Positions 1 through 5,586 are shown, numbered from the stretch's first letter. The stretch is 7,039 nucleotides of DNA from DATBMY01 sp036554605 (GCA_036554605.1 DATBMY010000442.1:1-7039), one strand, 5' to 3'. The notes: generated by a model not told the origin, from the letters alone. Translations and numbers: made by a program.

Positions 1-896
1 GCTCTCTCGTAATCGCGGCGCTGTTGATATATCAACCCTAGATTGTAATGGGCCGAGGCGTCGGCCGGATTGAGCGTCGAGGCTTCGAGATTGCGCTTGA
101 AATCTTCGCGCGCTTGCTGCGAGCTTGCCATATCGCTCAAGATATTCCTGAGCAGGAAGAAGAGCAGTATGAGCAAGAAGGGCGAAGTGAAGAGAAAGAG
201 AAACCTTGAAAGCAGCGGGATCGCAAACAGCGAGCACCCGCCGAGCGCGACCGCCGCGAGAGCCCTCCCTATTGTCATTCGCAGCGCAACCTTCGCGGCG
301 AGCGTCATAAGGAACACGAAATAAGGCAGCGGCACGAGTCTCAGGCCGCCGGTGAGCGCCGCGCTCTCAACACCGCGCGGGCCGCGGCCAGGAGGCGCTG
401 TCTGGGCCAGCGCGACAAAGATGCGGTCAGTCGAGGGCGCGACCTGCTCGGCTGAGTTGAATACCAGAAAAACCGGGATGAGCATTATCAGGTGAGCGGC
501 CGTCCACGCGTATAAAGCGCAGCTAACCACCGGCGCGTAGTCTTGCCTGAGCATCGACGCGAACGTGTCGCGCCGCTCGATAAAACGCGCGGCGAGCAGA
601 CACGCCGGGACGAAGACCACTATGAGAAATGTTATTGGCGCCGCGCTCGATATCAACCCTCTGAAGAGTTGCGAAAGCAAAAAAAGGTATGGTCCAAAGA
701 GGCCCGGCACGCGGTCCATACGGTCAAGCGATGTGGCGATCACTCCCCTCTGCCCGTTGAGCGCGTCGTAATAAATAAAGGTCGCAATGAGGGCAAGAAT
801 TGCGCCAATAAAGTAAGGCGCGCGGGCGCTGATCTCGCCCATCGCTTGAATAGGGTTATAAAAAAGCTTTAGTAGGGGAATTAGCCTGGAGCGCAT
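1..896 (-). CDS. Yip1-like multi-spanning membrane protein with C-terminal TPRs (3' end outside window)
   Basis: The frame stays open from an ATG at 896 to the left edge, giving about 298 residues and no stop, so the C-terminus is missing. The N-terminus (LLKLFYNPIQAM, residues 8-19) resembles the amphipathic lead-in of Yip1-family domains. Hydrophobic segments follow at about 28-43, 82-104, 121-147, 185-205, 208-228 and 230-250, the usual layout of a Yip1 bundle. Residues 264-299 switch to a soluble TPR pattern: LNPADASAHYNLGLIY, then a DYERA helix. The gene starts 54 bp after the lepB stop and is probably cotranscribed with it. The ATG at 896 is the only ATG before the first membrane segment, but no Shine-Dalgarno is visible. 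The frame is open back to the lepB stop, so a non-ATG start is possible. Function is unknown; a scaffold or membrane-organising role is inference. The Yip1 assignment is by pattern and less certain than the TPR call. Confidence 0.82.
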   Translation of the reverse strand, partial: MRSRLIPLLKLFYNPIQAMGEISARAPYFIGAILALIATFIYYDALNGQRGVIATSLDRMDRVPGLFGPYLFLLSQLFRGLISSAAPITFLIVVFVPACLLAARFIERRDTFASMLRQDYAPVVSCALYAWTAAHLIMLIPVFLVFNSAEQVAPSTDRIFVALAQTAPPGRGPRGVESAALTGGLRLVPLPYFVFLMTLAAKVALRMTIGRALAAVALGGCSLFAIPLLSRFLFLFTSPFLLILLFFLLRNILSDMASSQQAREDFKRNLEASTLNPADASAHYNLGLIYQQRRDYER

Positions 897-950
897 CGGA
901 AATAAGTACGAGGCGATGAGCTTACCCGGAAATATCGCGCGGCTCGTTGA

Positions 951-1658
951 TCATTCATCGTTTACGTCGTCGGTCGTCGTAAGCGTGCCCACGCGCGATA
1001 GCGGCCAGTAGCGGAACATCGCCTTGCCATAAATATATTTTTCGGGCACCAGCCCCCACGAGCGACTGTCATTGGATGCGTCGCGGTTATCGCCCATAAC
1101 GAAGTAATGGTAAGGTTCCAGAGGCTTGCCTCGCCATTTGTTTTCGTGACCGAACCATTTCTCGCGCGCCAGACGGTTGCGCTCCGAGCGTATGTAGGGT
1201 TCCTCTATCGGCCTGCCGTTGATCGTTATACTCCCGAGCGAGTCCAGATCCAGAACGTCTCCGGGCAGACCTATGACGCGCTTGATGAATGATTTCGTGG
1301 GATCCTTAGGATACCAGAAAACGACTATGTCTCCGCGCTCGATGGGCTGATACTCTTCGGGCGGGTTGAGCGGGTTAGAGAGGAACTTATCGAGAAACGG
1401 CAGGTTATAAGGGAGCTTGTTGACGAATATGCGCTCGCTGTCTTCGAGCAGCGGCTGCATCGAAGTGCCCTCGACCTTTACGGGCTGCACGACGAATACG
1501 ACTATTAAAACGGCCATGACCGCGGCGAAGATTATGTCGCGGGTGATCGATTTGATCTCAGCCCACAACCCGGCGTTTGGGGCGACTTCTTCCGGGTAGG
1601 TGATCTCTATGTCCGGGTCGTCTTCGAGCGCAATGCCGGGATAGATTTTCTGCTTCAT
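951..1658 (-). CDS. lepB: Signal peptidase I (LepB)
   Basis: This inner-membrane serine protease (family S26) removes signal peptides from exported proteins on the periplasmic face. All family boxes are visible in the 235 residues. One membrane anchor lies at about 41-58. GTSM at 64-67 carries the nucleophile Ser66. GDIVVFWYP is at 109-117. FIKRVIGLPGD at 124-134 carries the general base Lys126. The GDNRDASNDSRSWG box is at 189-202. The roughly 40-residue acidic N-terminal tail before the single anchor differs from E. coli LepB, which has two membrane helices, and is nearer to the single-anchor layout common elsewhere. The ATG at 1658 fits this anchor, although no strong Shine-Dalgarno precedes it. 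A candidate promoter lies just upstream, in the 88-bp gap after the tonB pair, and the Yip1/TPR gene follows 54 bp downstream. No defect is seen. Confidence 0.97.
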   Translation of the reverse strand: MKQKIYPGIALEDDPDIEITYPEEVAPNAGLWAEIKSITRDIIFAAVMAVLIVVFVVQPVKVEGTSMQPLLEDSERIFVNKLPYNLPFLDKFLSNPLNPPEEYQPIERGDIVVFWYPKDPTKSFIKRVIGLPGDVLDLDSLGSITINGRPIEEPYIRSERNRLAREKWFGHENKWRGKPLEPYHYFVMGDNRDASNDSRSWGLVPEKYIYGKAMFRYWPLSRVGTLTTTDDVNDE

Positions 1659-1706
1659 ATAGCTGCCGAGACGATCTCTTTCGCTGGAATGATAAACCCG
1701 ATAATA

Positions 1707-1735
1707 AGGTTACTTTCGCTCTTGTCCTTTGTCAA
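1707..1735 (-). promoter_or_regulatory. Candidate sigma70-type promoter for lepB
   Basis: Read on the minus strand, a perfect -35 TTGACA (1730-1735) is followed after 17 bp by TAACCT (1707-1712), a 3/6 match to TATAAT. Transcription would begin near 1700, giving a leader of about 40 nt before the lepB ATG at 1658. The whole element lies after the stop of the upstream tonB gene (1747). The weak -10 box keeps confidence low. Confidence 0.4.
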
Positions 1736-1746
1736 CGAGCGCGCCT

Positions 1747-2817
1747 TCAAGGGCCGATACGAACCTCTATTTTTATAAGCACTCTTCTTAAAGTCACCGG
1801 CCTGCCATCGACCGTAGCTGGCCGAAACTTCGATCTTCTTAGTGCTTCAACGGCCGAGTCCGTCATGTGCTCGACCCCGTTGATAACTTCGATATCTGAA
1901 TAGGTGCCGTCGGCATTGAGCGTCGCCCGAAGCAGCACCGTGCCCGCGCTCCCACTCGCCTGCGCCTCCGGGGTTACTATCGGCCTTGCCTTATAAAGCC
2001 AGGCGAACGGCACATAGCCCGACCTGGGAGGATTAGTCCAATTAACCACCGAAGGACCGGCGAGCGTGCCCGCGGGCGACCCGGCCGTGCCGTCGCCGCG
2101 ATTGCCTCCTCTGCCCGGCCCCGTGCCGCCTTCCTTGCCCGGACCAACGCCCGGCCCTTCGCCCGTACCGATGCCGCCGCCTTTGCCCGATCCTTGAGAA
2201 AACTCCGTCCCCTTGCCCGCCGGGTCGCCGATAGGCTCGGTGGGCGCGGGAGCCTCGCTCTGCGGGCCTTCAAGGGTCGGCGTCAGCGGCAGAAGAGGAT
2301 TCTCCATCGTAGGAGATTTAAAGGCAGGGATCGCGGGCGCGGGCGTCATCACGGGAGGGACGCCCATTGACGGAGGCCGGGGGGTTTGATCGCCGCCGCC
2401 CCCGCCTCCTCCGTTATCGCCGCGCGCTGTTTCGGGCGCGGGTTGATCGGACTCACTCGCGACTTTCGCGTCAGGCGTCGCCTGGATCATGGATTTGAGC
2501 CGGAGGCTTACCGATTCCGGCACGGGCTCCATTATGCGATGCCAGCCCGCGACGACTACTATTACAAGCATCGCGGCGTGTGCCACGGCGGCAACTGCCA
2601 GCCCGGCATAAATCAACCGGCGGCGTTTCTGATCCTTGGAATCGGCGGAAAAGATGCCGCGAAAAAATGCGGCCGGATCGCGGCGGACTTCCTCGACCGC
2701 GCGGGCGACTTCTTCCGAGAGCCGTCGCAGAAGCCCTTTCTGTTCGATCAGGGAGAAGGGCGGATCCTCCGCGCGGCTATCGGTCTTGATAAACTCGGTT
2801 GTGGTCGCTGATGCCAT
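1747..2817 (-). CDS. TonB-family energy transducer, downstream paralogue
   Basis: TonB proteins link the inner-membrane proton-motive complex ExbB/ExbD to outer-membrane receptors. From the ATG at 2817 this one has 356 residues. A charged cytoplasmic N-terminus of about 65 residues is followed by RRR and one membrane helix at about 69-91 that contains His80. The periplasmic linker is Pro-rich with a seven-Gly run (136-142) and a long GxG-rich tract (about 200-246). The C-terminal TonB domain (about 284-356) shows AGTVLLRATLNADG, then ALRRSKFRPATVDGRPV. The frame is open back to a TTG at 2895, but that would start inside a perfect hairpin and add an unconserved Arg/Ala-rich leader, so the ATG is preferred; neither has a good Shine-Dalgarno. 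It follows its paralogue by 106 bp and is probably cotranscribed with it. The family call is firm; the receptor or substrate is unknown. Confidence 0.9.
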   Translation of the reverse strand: MASATTTEFIKTDSRAEDPPFSLIEQKGLLRRLSEEVARAVEEVRRDPAAFFRGIFSADSKDQKRRRLIYAGLAVAAVAHAAMLVIVVVAGWHRIMEPVPESVSLRLKSMIQATPDAKVASESDQPAPETARGDNGGGGGGGDQTPRPPSMGVPPVMTPAPAIPAFKSPTMENPLLPLTPTLEGPQSEAPAPTEPIGDPAGKGTEFSQGSGKGGGIGTGEGPGVGPGKEGGTGPGRGGNRGDGTAGSPAGTLAGPSVVNWTNPPRSGYVPFAWLYKARPIVTPEAQASGSAGTVLLRATLNADGTYSDIEVINGVEHMTDSAVEALRRSKFRPATVDGRPVTLRRVLIKIEVRIGP

Positions 2818-2871
2818 GTCGAGGTGAGCCGCACGGGCGGGATTGCTTCTTACGTCGCGTCTTGCAAGAGC

Positions 2872-2906
2872 GGGGTCGCGACCGGTACCGGGCAAGTCGC
2901 GACCCC
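2872..2906. repeat. Perfect 11-bp inverted repeat between the two tonB genes
   Basis: GGGGTCGCGAC at 2872-2882 is exactly complementary to GTCGCGACCCC at 2896-2906, with a 13-nt loop (2883-2895). A second palindrome, CCGGTACCGG (2882-2891), overlaps the left arm and loop. In the minus-strand transcript the hairpin starts 18 nt after the upstream tonB stop and ends about 55 nt before the next ATG. No T-run follows on the minus strand, so it is not a classic intrinsic terminator. A processing or stability hairpin, a partial terminator or a protein-binding site are all possible. Confidence 0.7.
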
Positions 2907-2923
2907 TGAATGCTAAATGGGAA

Positions 2924-3931
2924 CTACCGCAGGCTGAACGCCACTTCGAGCTTCATCGTGTACGGTATGGGCCGCCCATTCTTCATGGCGGGCGAGAAGC
3001 GCAGCTTGTAAGCCGCCTGTATCGCTTCTTCGTTCAACCCGTCAGGCAGCCCGCGAACTATAGTGACTCTCTTGACGGTGCCGTCAGCGCCGATGACTAC
3101 GCGGGCGAGCACGGTGCCTTGAATCTTGTTCCTGCGCGCATCTTCCGTATAGTTCGGGCGCAGGGTGTTGAGCAGGCGCGGCTTCACATCGGGCGGACCT
3201 GAATTGGCACCATCACCGCCGCCGAGGCTGGGATCGCCTCCCCCCATGTTGTAACCTCTACCCGGGCCTACGCCGCTGCCATCGCCAGGTCCGATGCCGG
3301 TCCCTTTGCCGTCGCCTATGCCGCCGCCAGTCCCGGTGCCGGACGAGGGCGGCCCCTCAAGGCCTGTAGGCAATCCCGTCGGCAACGGGGTATCTTTCCA
3401 GTTAGGCAGCAAGCGCGGGTCAACCTGTATGGTTTCCTGGACCGCGAGCTTGGGCGGTTTGAGCGGCTCGTAAGGCGAAGGAGCGATCAACTGCGGAGAC
3501 AATGAAGGCTTCGGCAGTTCCCCCTTGGACGCGGGCCTCGTCTCCTGGCGGCCGCCGCCGCCGCCGCCGCCCGCGCGCTTGTCAGCCTTCGGAGCTTCTA
3601 TCTCCGGAATATCTCCCGTATCAACCATCGCGCGCATGACCAGCTCTTCCTGCTCGGCCTCGGCTTTCGCTTCGCCGAAAAGGTTGAACTGCGGCAGTAT
3701 GACGATGAGGAAAAAGACCGTTGAAAAGACGGTCACGCCAACGGCCATGCCGAAGCGGAAAAGCTCGCGCCGGCGCCGAGCGCCCGCGCTGTCATCCTTG
3801 AATGCCGCGGCGAAATAAGCCGTCGGGTTCTGGCGGAACTCGCGGCTGCCTTCTTGAAATTCATCCCACAGTCGCTTGATTAGAGGCGGCTGATCCAGGA
3901 ACGACCCGTCGAATAATGCTCTTTCTTGCAT
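2924..3931 (-). CDS. TonB-family energy transducer, upstream paralogue
   Basis: This is a second TonB-like protein of 335 residues from the ATG at 3931. Its layout matches the downstream copy: a cytoplasmic N-terminus with PPLIKRLWDEFQEG, an (N/D)PxA(Y/F)F motif and an RRRR stop-transfer cluster; one membrane helix at about 57-79; a seven-Gly run (121-127); a Pro-rich stretch; a GxG tract (about 196-243); and a TonB C-terminal domain (about 253-335) with LRPNYTEDARRNKIQGTVLA, VVIGADGTV and LRFSPAMKNGRPI. The helix lacks the His present in the paralogue; Phe69 sits at the aligned position. An in-frame ATG at 3973 adds 14 residues, but the one at 3931 has GGAG seven bases upstream and is preferred. 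A promoter candidate lies about 135 bp upstream. The sequence similarity points to tandem duplication followed by divergence. Partner receptors are not in the window. Confidence 0.9.
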   Translation of the reverse strand: MQERALFDGSFLDQPPLIKRLWDEFQEGSREFRQNPTAYFAAAFKDDSAGARRRRELFRFGMAVGVTVFSTVFFLIVILPQFNLFGEAKAEAEQEELVMRAMVDTGDIPEIEAPKADKRAGGGGGGGRQETRPASKGELPKPSLSPQLIAPSPYEPLKPPKLAVQETIQVDPRLLPNWKDTPLPTGLPTGLEGPPSSGTGTGGGIGDGKGTGIGPGDGSGVGPGRGYNMGGGDPSLGGGDGANSGPPDVKPRLLNTLRPNYTEDARRNKIQGTVLARVVIGADGTVKRVTIVRGLPDGLNEEAIQAAYKLRFSPAMKNGRPIPYTMKLEVAFSLR

Positions 3932-3938
3932 GTCCTCT

Positions 3939-3942
3939 CTCC
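3939..3942 (-). promoter_or_regulatory. Shine-Dalgarno deciding the start of the upstream tonB gene
   Basis: GGAG on the minus strand lies seven bases before the ATG at 3931. The alternative ATG at 3973 has no comparable purine-rich site, so the shorter protein is preferred. Confidence 0.6.
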
Positions 3943-4065
3943 GAGAGCCTTGCGATGAGGCACGGTCTGTCATCTATCAAGGCCCACTATGTACAGGAGG
4001 GACTTACCCTCTACCCATCTGTTTCTAAGCCGTCTCAAGCGTGGTTAAGCCAAAACGGCTACTAT

Positions 4066-4095
4066 ATTCTCTCTTGATGTTTGAAGCAGTGTCAA
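4066..4095 (-). promoter_or_regulatory. Candidate sigma70-type promoter for the tonB pair
   Basis: On the minus strand a perfect TTGACA (4090-4095) is followed after 18 bp by GAGAAT (4066-4071), a 4/6 match to TATAAT. An overlapping TATAGT (4061-4066) matches the -10 consensus better but sits 23 bp from the -35, which is too far. Transcription would start near 4059 and give a leader of about 130 nt before the ATG at 3931. That is long enough to hold a regulatory structure, but I see no recognisable riboswitch. Confidence 0.4.
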
Positions 4096-4246
4096 GAATT
4101 ATCGTTGCTAATATCTTGTGATTTCGTGATGCTTTACCCCTTCGGGGAAGTCTGGCACGGCTGTTTGAAGCCCACTACACCCCGCGGGGTTGCTCTACCC
4201 CACCAAAAAATAGAATGGGACGGCCCGCCGCGCCTTGCAGACAAAG

Positions 4247-4393
4247 AATAGTGGTCAGGGGCCAGGGGTCGGAGGTCGGGGATCAGGGGTTCTCGCATCT
4301 CAAATATGCTCTTTCAAATTGCTAAAGCTATCGCACCTGCTACCAGGCCCTGACCCCAGGCCACGACCTCTGGCCCCTGACTACTGACCACTG
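4247..4393. repeat. Inverted arrays of a degenerate heptamer (consensus about GTCAGGG) around a 58-nt core
   Basis: The left arm on the plus strand reads in exact 7-nt steps from 4254: GTCAGGG, GCCAGGG, GTCGGAG, GTCGGGG, ATCAGGG (to 4288). The right arm, read on the minus strand from 4388, is GTCAGTA, GTCAGGG, GCCAGAG, GTCGTGG, CCTGGG (6 nt), GTCAGGG (to 4348). The arms are therefore inverted copies: GTCAGGGGCCAG is shared perfectly, as is an outer AGTGGTCAG. The core (4290-4347) is much more AT-rich. In the transcript the arms could pair into a long imperfect hairpin directly after the lipoprotein gene, followed by a weak T-rich stretch (TATTCTTTG). No transposase or clear target duplication is seen. 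It could be a dispersed intergenic repeat family, a MITE-like relic or a 3' UTR stabiliser or terminator; which one is unknown. Confidence 0.8.
4258..4289 (+). other. Potential G-quadruplex motif
   Basis: Four GGGG runs lie at 4258-4261, 4265-4268, 4278-4281 and 4286-4289, separated by loops of 3, 9 and 4 nt. This fits a relaxed G4 pattern on the plus strand, which is the template strand for all genes here. It arises from the heptamer array, so it may be a by-product of the repeat. It is a sequence pattern only; folding is not shown. Confidence 0.45.
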
Positions 4394-5511
4394 TATTTTA
4401 TGAGCGTGCCGCCCTGGCCCGCGGCCCATCCCAGACGGTCGTTAATCAAAATAAGCTCGGTGAGATTCTCGCGCATGGGTGAATCGACGCTGACCCATTG
4501 ATCCCCGCCGTCAGTCGTGTAAAGGATCACCCCCTGATCTCCTACGGCCCAGCCGCGCTCTTTGTCCGTGAAGAAGATCTCGCGCACGTGAAACTCTTCT
4601 TTGACCTTGAAGAGCTTCTCCCATGTGCGCCCGCCATCCGTAGTCCTGGCCATGCGCCCGCTGCGGCTGGCAACCCATCCCGTATTCGCGTCGGCAAAGA
4701 AAATAGATTCAAAGACGCGATCGCCATAAACGATCACTTCGGACCGTTCCCAGGTGAGCCCGCCATCCGATGTCTTGTAAAAACCGCCGCTCTTGCTGCT
4801 CGCCCACGCGCGCTGGGGGTCGAGAAAAAATATGTCAATGACGATCCCATCAAACGGGTACGGGATGCTTGTCCAGCTCTGACCGCCATTGACCGTCGCA
4901 AGCAAAATGCCCGGCTGCTCGGCGCGCTCGTCCTTCTGCCCGCCGCCCCAGGCCCACCCGTGCGTCGCGTTTATGAAATATATACGCTCGATCTGTTCCG
5001 GCTGCGTCATAACGGGCTGCGCCCTGTTGGACGGCACCTTGATCTGCACGGTGCCTGCCTTGCGCTGCTCGCTCCAGGTCGCGCCTCCGTCAGACGTGCG
5101 CAGGATGTTGCGGTCAATCGTCAGCGCCCATCCTTGCTGCTGGTCGACGAACCACACTTCGCGAATCTTGTGCTTGAACAGGTCGGGCATCTGCCCCCAG
5201 GTCTGTCCTCCATCGGTCGTATGCAAGACCTGGAACCCCTGGTTCTGCTTGAGCGGGTCGGGAGGCTTCTCGCCGGGCTTGAGCGGTTTCGACGTATTCG
5301 AATTGGTATTGTTATTGGCAAATACATTCGTGCCGCTGTTATATCCGTTGATCCAGCCGATGCTCTCGTTGACAAAGTTTATGGTGAAGAACGAATCCGA
5401 GGTCCCGGTCTCGACGAATGCCCATTCGCCAGACGGCGCCGATGACTTCGAGCAAGCCGCCGCCAGCAGCGCCGCCGTTACAAGTATCAGTAAAAAGAAT
5501 CTGCCGAGCAT
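4381..5511 (-). CDS. Ycf48/Asp-box (BNR-like) seven-bladed beta-propeller lipoprotein
   Basis: The 376-residue protein begins with a lipoprotein signal: hydrophobic residues 4-19, then a lipobox-like AAAC with Cys20 and Ser21, so it is probably lipid-anchored outside the inner membrane. Six Asp-box motifs of the S/TxDGGxTW type lie at 98-105, 139-146, 206-213 (TVNGGQSW), 247-254, 290-297 and 332-339. Seven F/I-x-D/N...GWA strands lie near 44, 119, 177, 227, 270, 312 and 353, which predicts seven blades. The family includes plant HCF136 and cyanobacterial Ycf48, photosystem II assembly factors, but many members occur in non-photosynthetic bacteria without known function. An Asn/Pro-rich insert (about 61-92) lies between the first GW strand and the first Asp-box. 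AAGGA seven bases before the ATG supports the start. The last codons and the stop lie in the heptamer array. No sialidase catalytic pattern is evident. Confidence 0.92.
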   Translation of the reverse strand: MLGRFFLLILVTAALLAAACSKSSAPSGEWAFVETGTSDSFFTINFVNESIGWINGYNSGTNVFANNNTNSNTSKPLKPGEKPPDPLKQNQGFQVLHTTDGGQTWGQMPDLFKHKIREVWFVDQQQGWALTIDRNILRTSDGGATWSEQRKAGTVQIKVPSNRAQPVMTQPEQIERIYFINATHGWAWGGGQKDERAEQPGILLATVNGGQSWTSIPYPFDGIVIDIFFLDPQRAWASSKSGGFYKTSDGGLTWERSEVIVYGDRVFESIFFADANTGWVASRSGRMARTTDGGRTWEKLFKVKEEFHVREIFFTDKERGWAVGDQGVILYTTDGGDQWVSVDSPMRENLTELILINDRLGWAAGQGGTLIKYSGQ

Positions 5512-5518
5512 CTATATT

Positions 5519-5523
5519 TCCTT
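5519..5523 (-). promoter_or_regulatory. Shine-Dalgarno of the propeller lipoprotein gene
   Basis: AAGGA on the minus strand is seven bases before the ATG at 5511. A stronger GGAGG at 5527-5531 is 15 bases away, too far for normal use, and overlaps the arm of the inverted repeat at 5531-5570. Confidence 0.65.
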
Positions 5524-5530
5524 TATCCTC

Positions 5531-5570
5531 CGGGTGCTTTCACGCTTAGTCATAAAGATTCTAGCACCCG
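5531..5570. repeat. 8-bp inverted repeat over the lipoprotein gene promoter
   Basis: CGGGTGCT (5531-5538) and AGCACCCG (5563-5570) are exact complements separated by 24 nt. The pair brackets the predicted transcription start and touches the -10 box (5558-5563). It could be a split operator for a dimeric regulator. Chance is possible at this length. Confidence 0.45.
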
Positions 5571-5586
5571 CCCGCTCTCGGGATAA
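5558..5586 (-). promoter_or_regulatory. Candidate promoter of the propeller lipoprotein gene
   Basis: TAGAAT (5558-5563, minus strand) matches five of six -10 bases. Seventeen bases upstream is TTATCC (5581-5586), only a 3/6 match to TTGACA. The start would be near 5550, about 40 nt before the ATG. The weak -35 would fit an activator-dependent promoter, but that is inference. Confidence 0.35.

Larger units (their letters stand above)
3974..4380. other. Gene-free stretch between the tonB pair and the propeller lipoprotein gene
   Basis: About 400 bp hold no convincing gene on either strand. Going rightwards it contains the 5' leader of the tonB pair, a TTGACA promoter candidate (4066-4095), two short palindromes (CCCCTTCGGGG at 4137-4147 and ACCCCGCGGGGT at 4179-4190), and the inverted heptamer array that begins at 4247. 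A 40-codon plus-strand frame at 4129-4251 has no ribosome binding site and is not called. Confidence 0.75.

Noticed and set aside
543..872. Plus-strand open frame of 109 codons opposite the Yip1/TPR gene
   Set aside because: Highly charged translation with no motif. The minus strand carries a continuous membrane-protein frame to the window edge.
1977..2273. Minus-strand open frame of 98 codons inside the downstream tonB gene
   Set aside because: Arg/Ala-rich product of reading the Gly-rich linker out of frame; no start signal.
2818..2895. 26-residue N-terminal extension of the downstream TonB from a TTG at 2895
   Set aside because: It starts at the edge of a perfect hairpin, is Arg/Ala-rich and unlike the paralogue, and an ATG at 2817 gives a normal layout.
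4137..4190. Intrinsic terminator for the lipoprotein gene
   Set aside because: The stems are only 4-6 bp and no T-run follows on the minus strand.
4129..4251. Plus-strand frame of 40 codons in the gene-free stretch (MLYPFGEVWHGC..., stop at the start of the heptamer array)
   Set aside because: No Shine-Dalgarno or promoter, no known peptide family, and a length expected by chance. It would merit another look only if conserved in relatives.
4247..4393. CRISPR array or IS element
   Set aside because: The units are only 7 nt and contiguous, with no spacers, no cas genes and no transposase. The flanks show no clear target-site duplication.
4498..5445. Plus-strand open frame of 315 codons opposite the propeller gene
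   Set aside because: It is fully antisense to a gene with clear Asp-box repeats and a signal peptide, and its translation shows no domain. Such frames are common opposite GC-rich genes.
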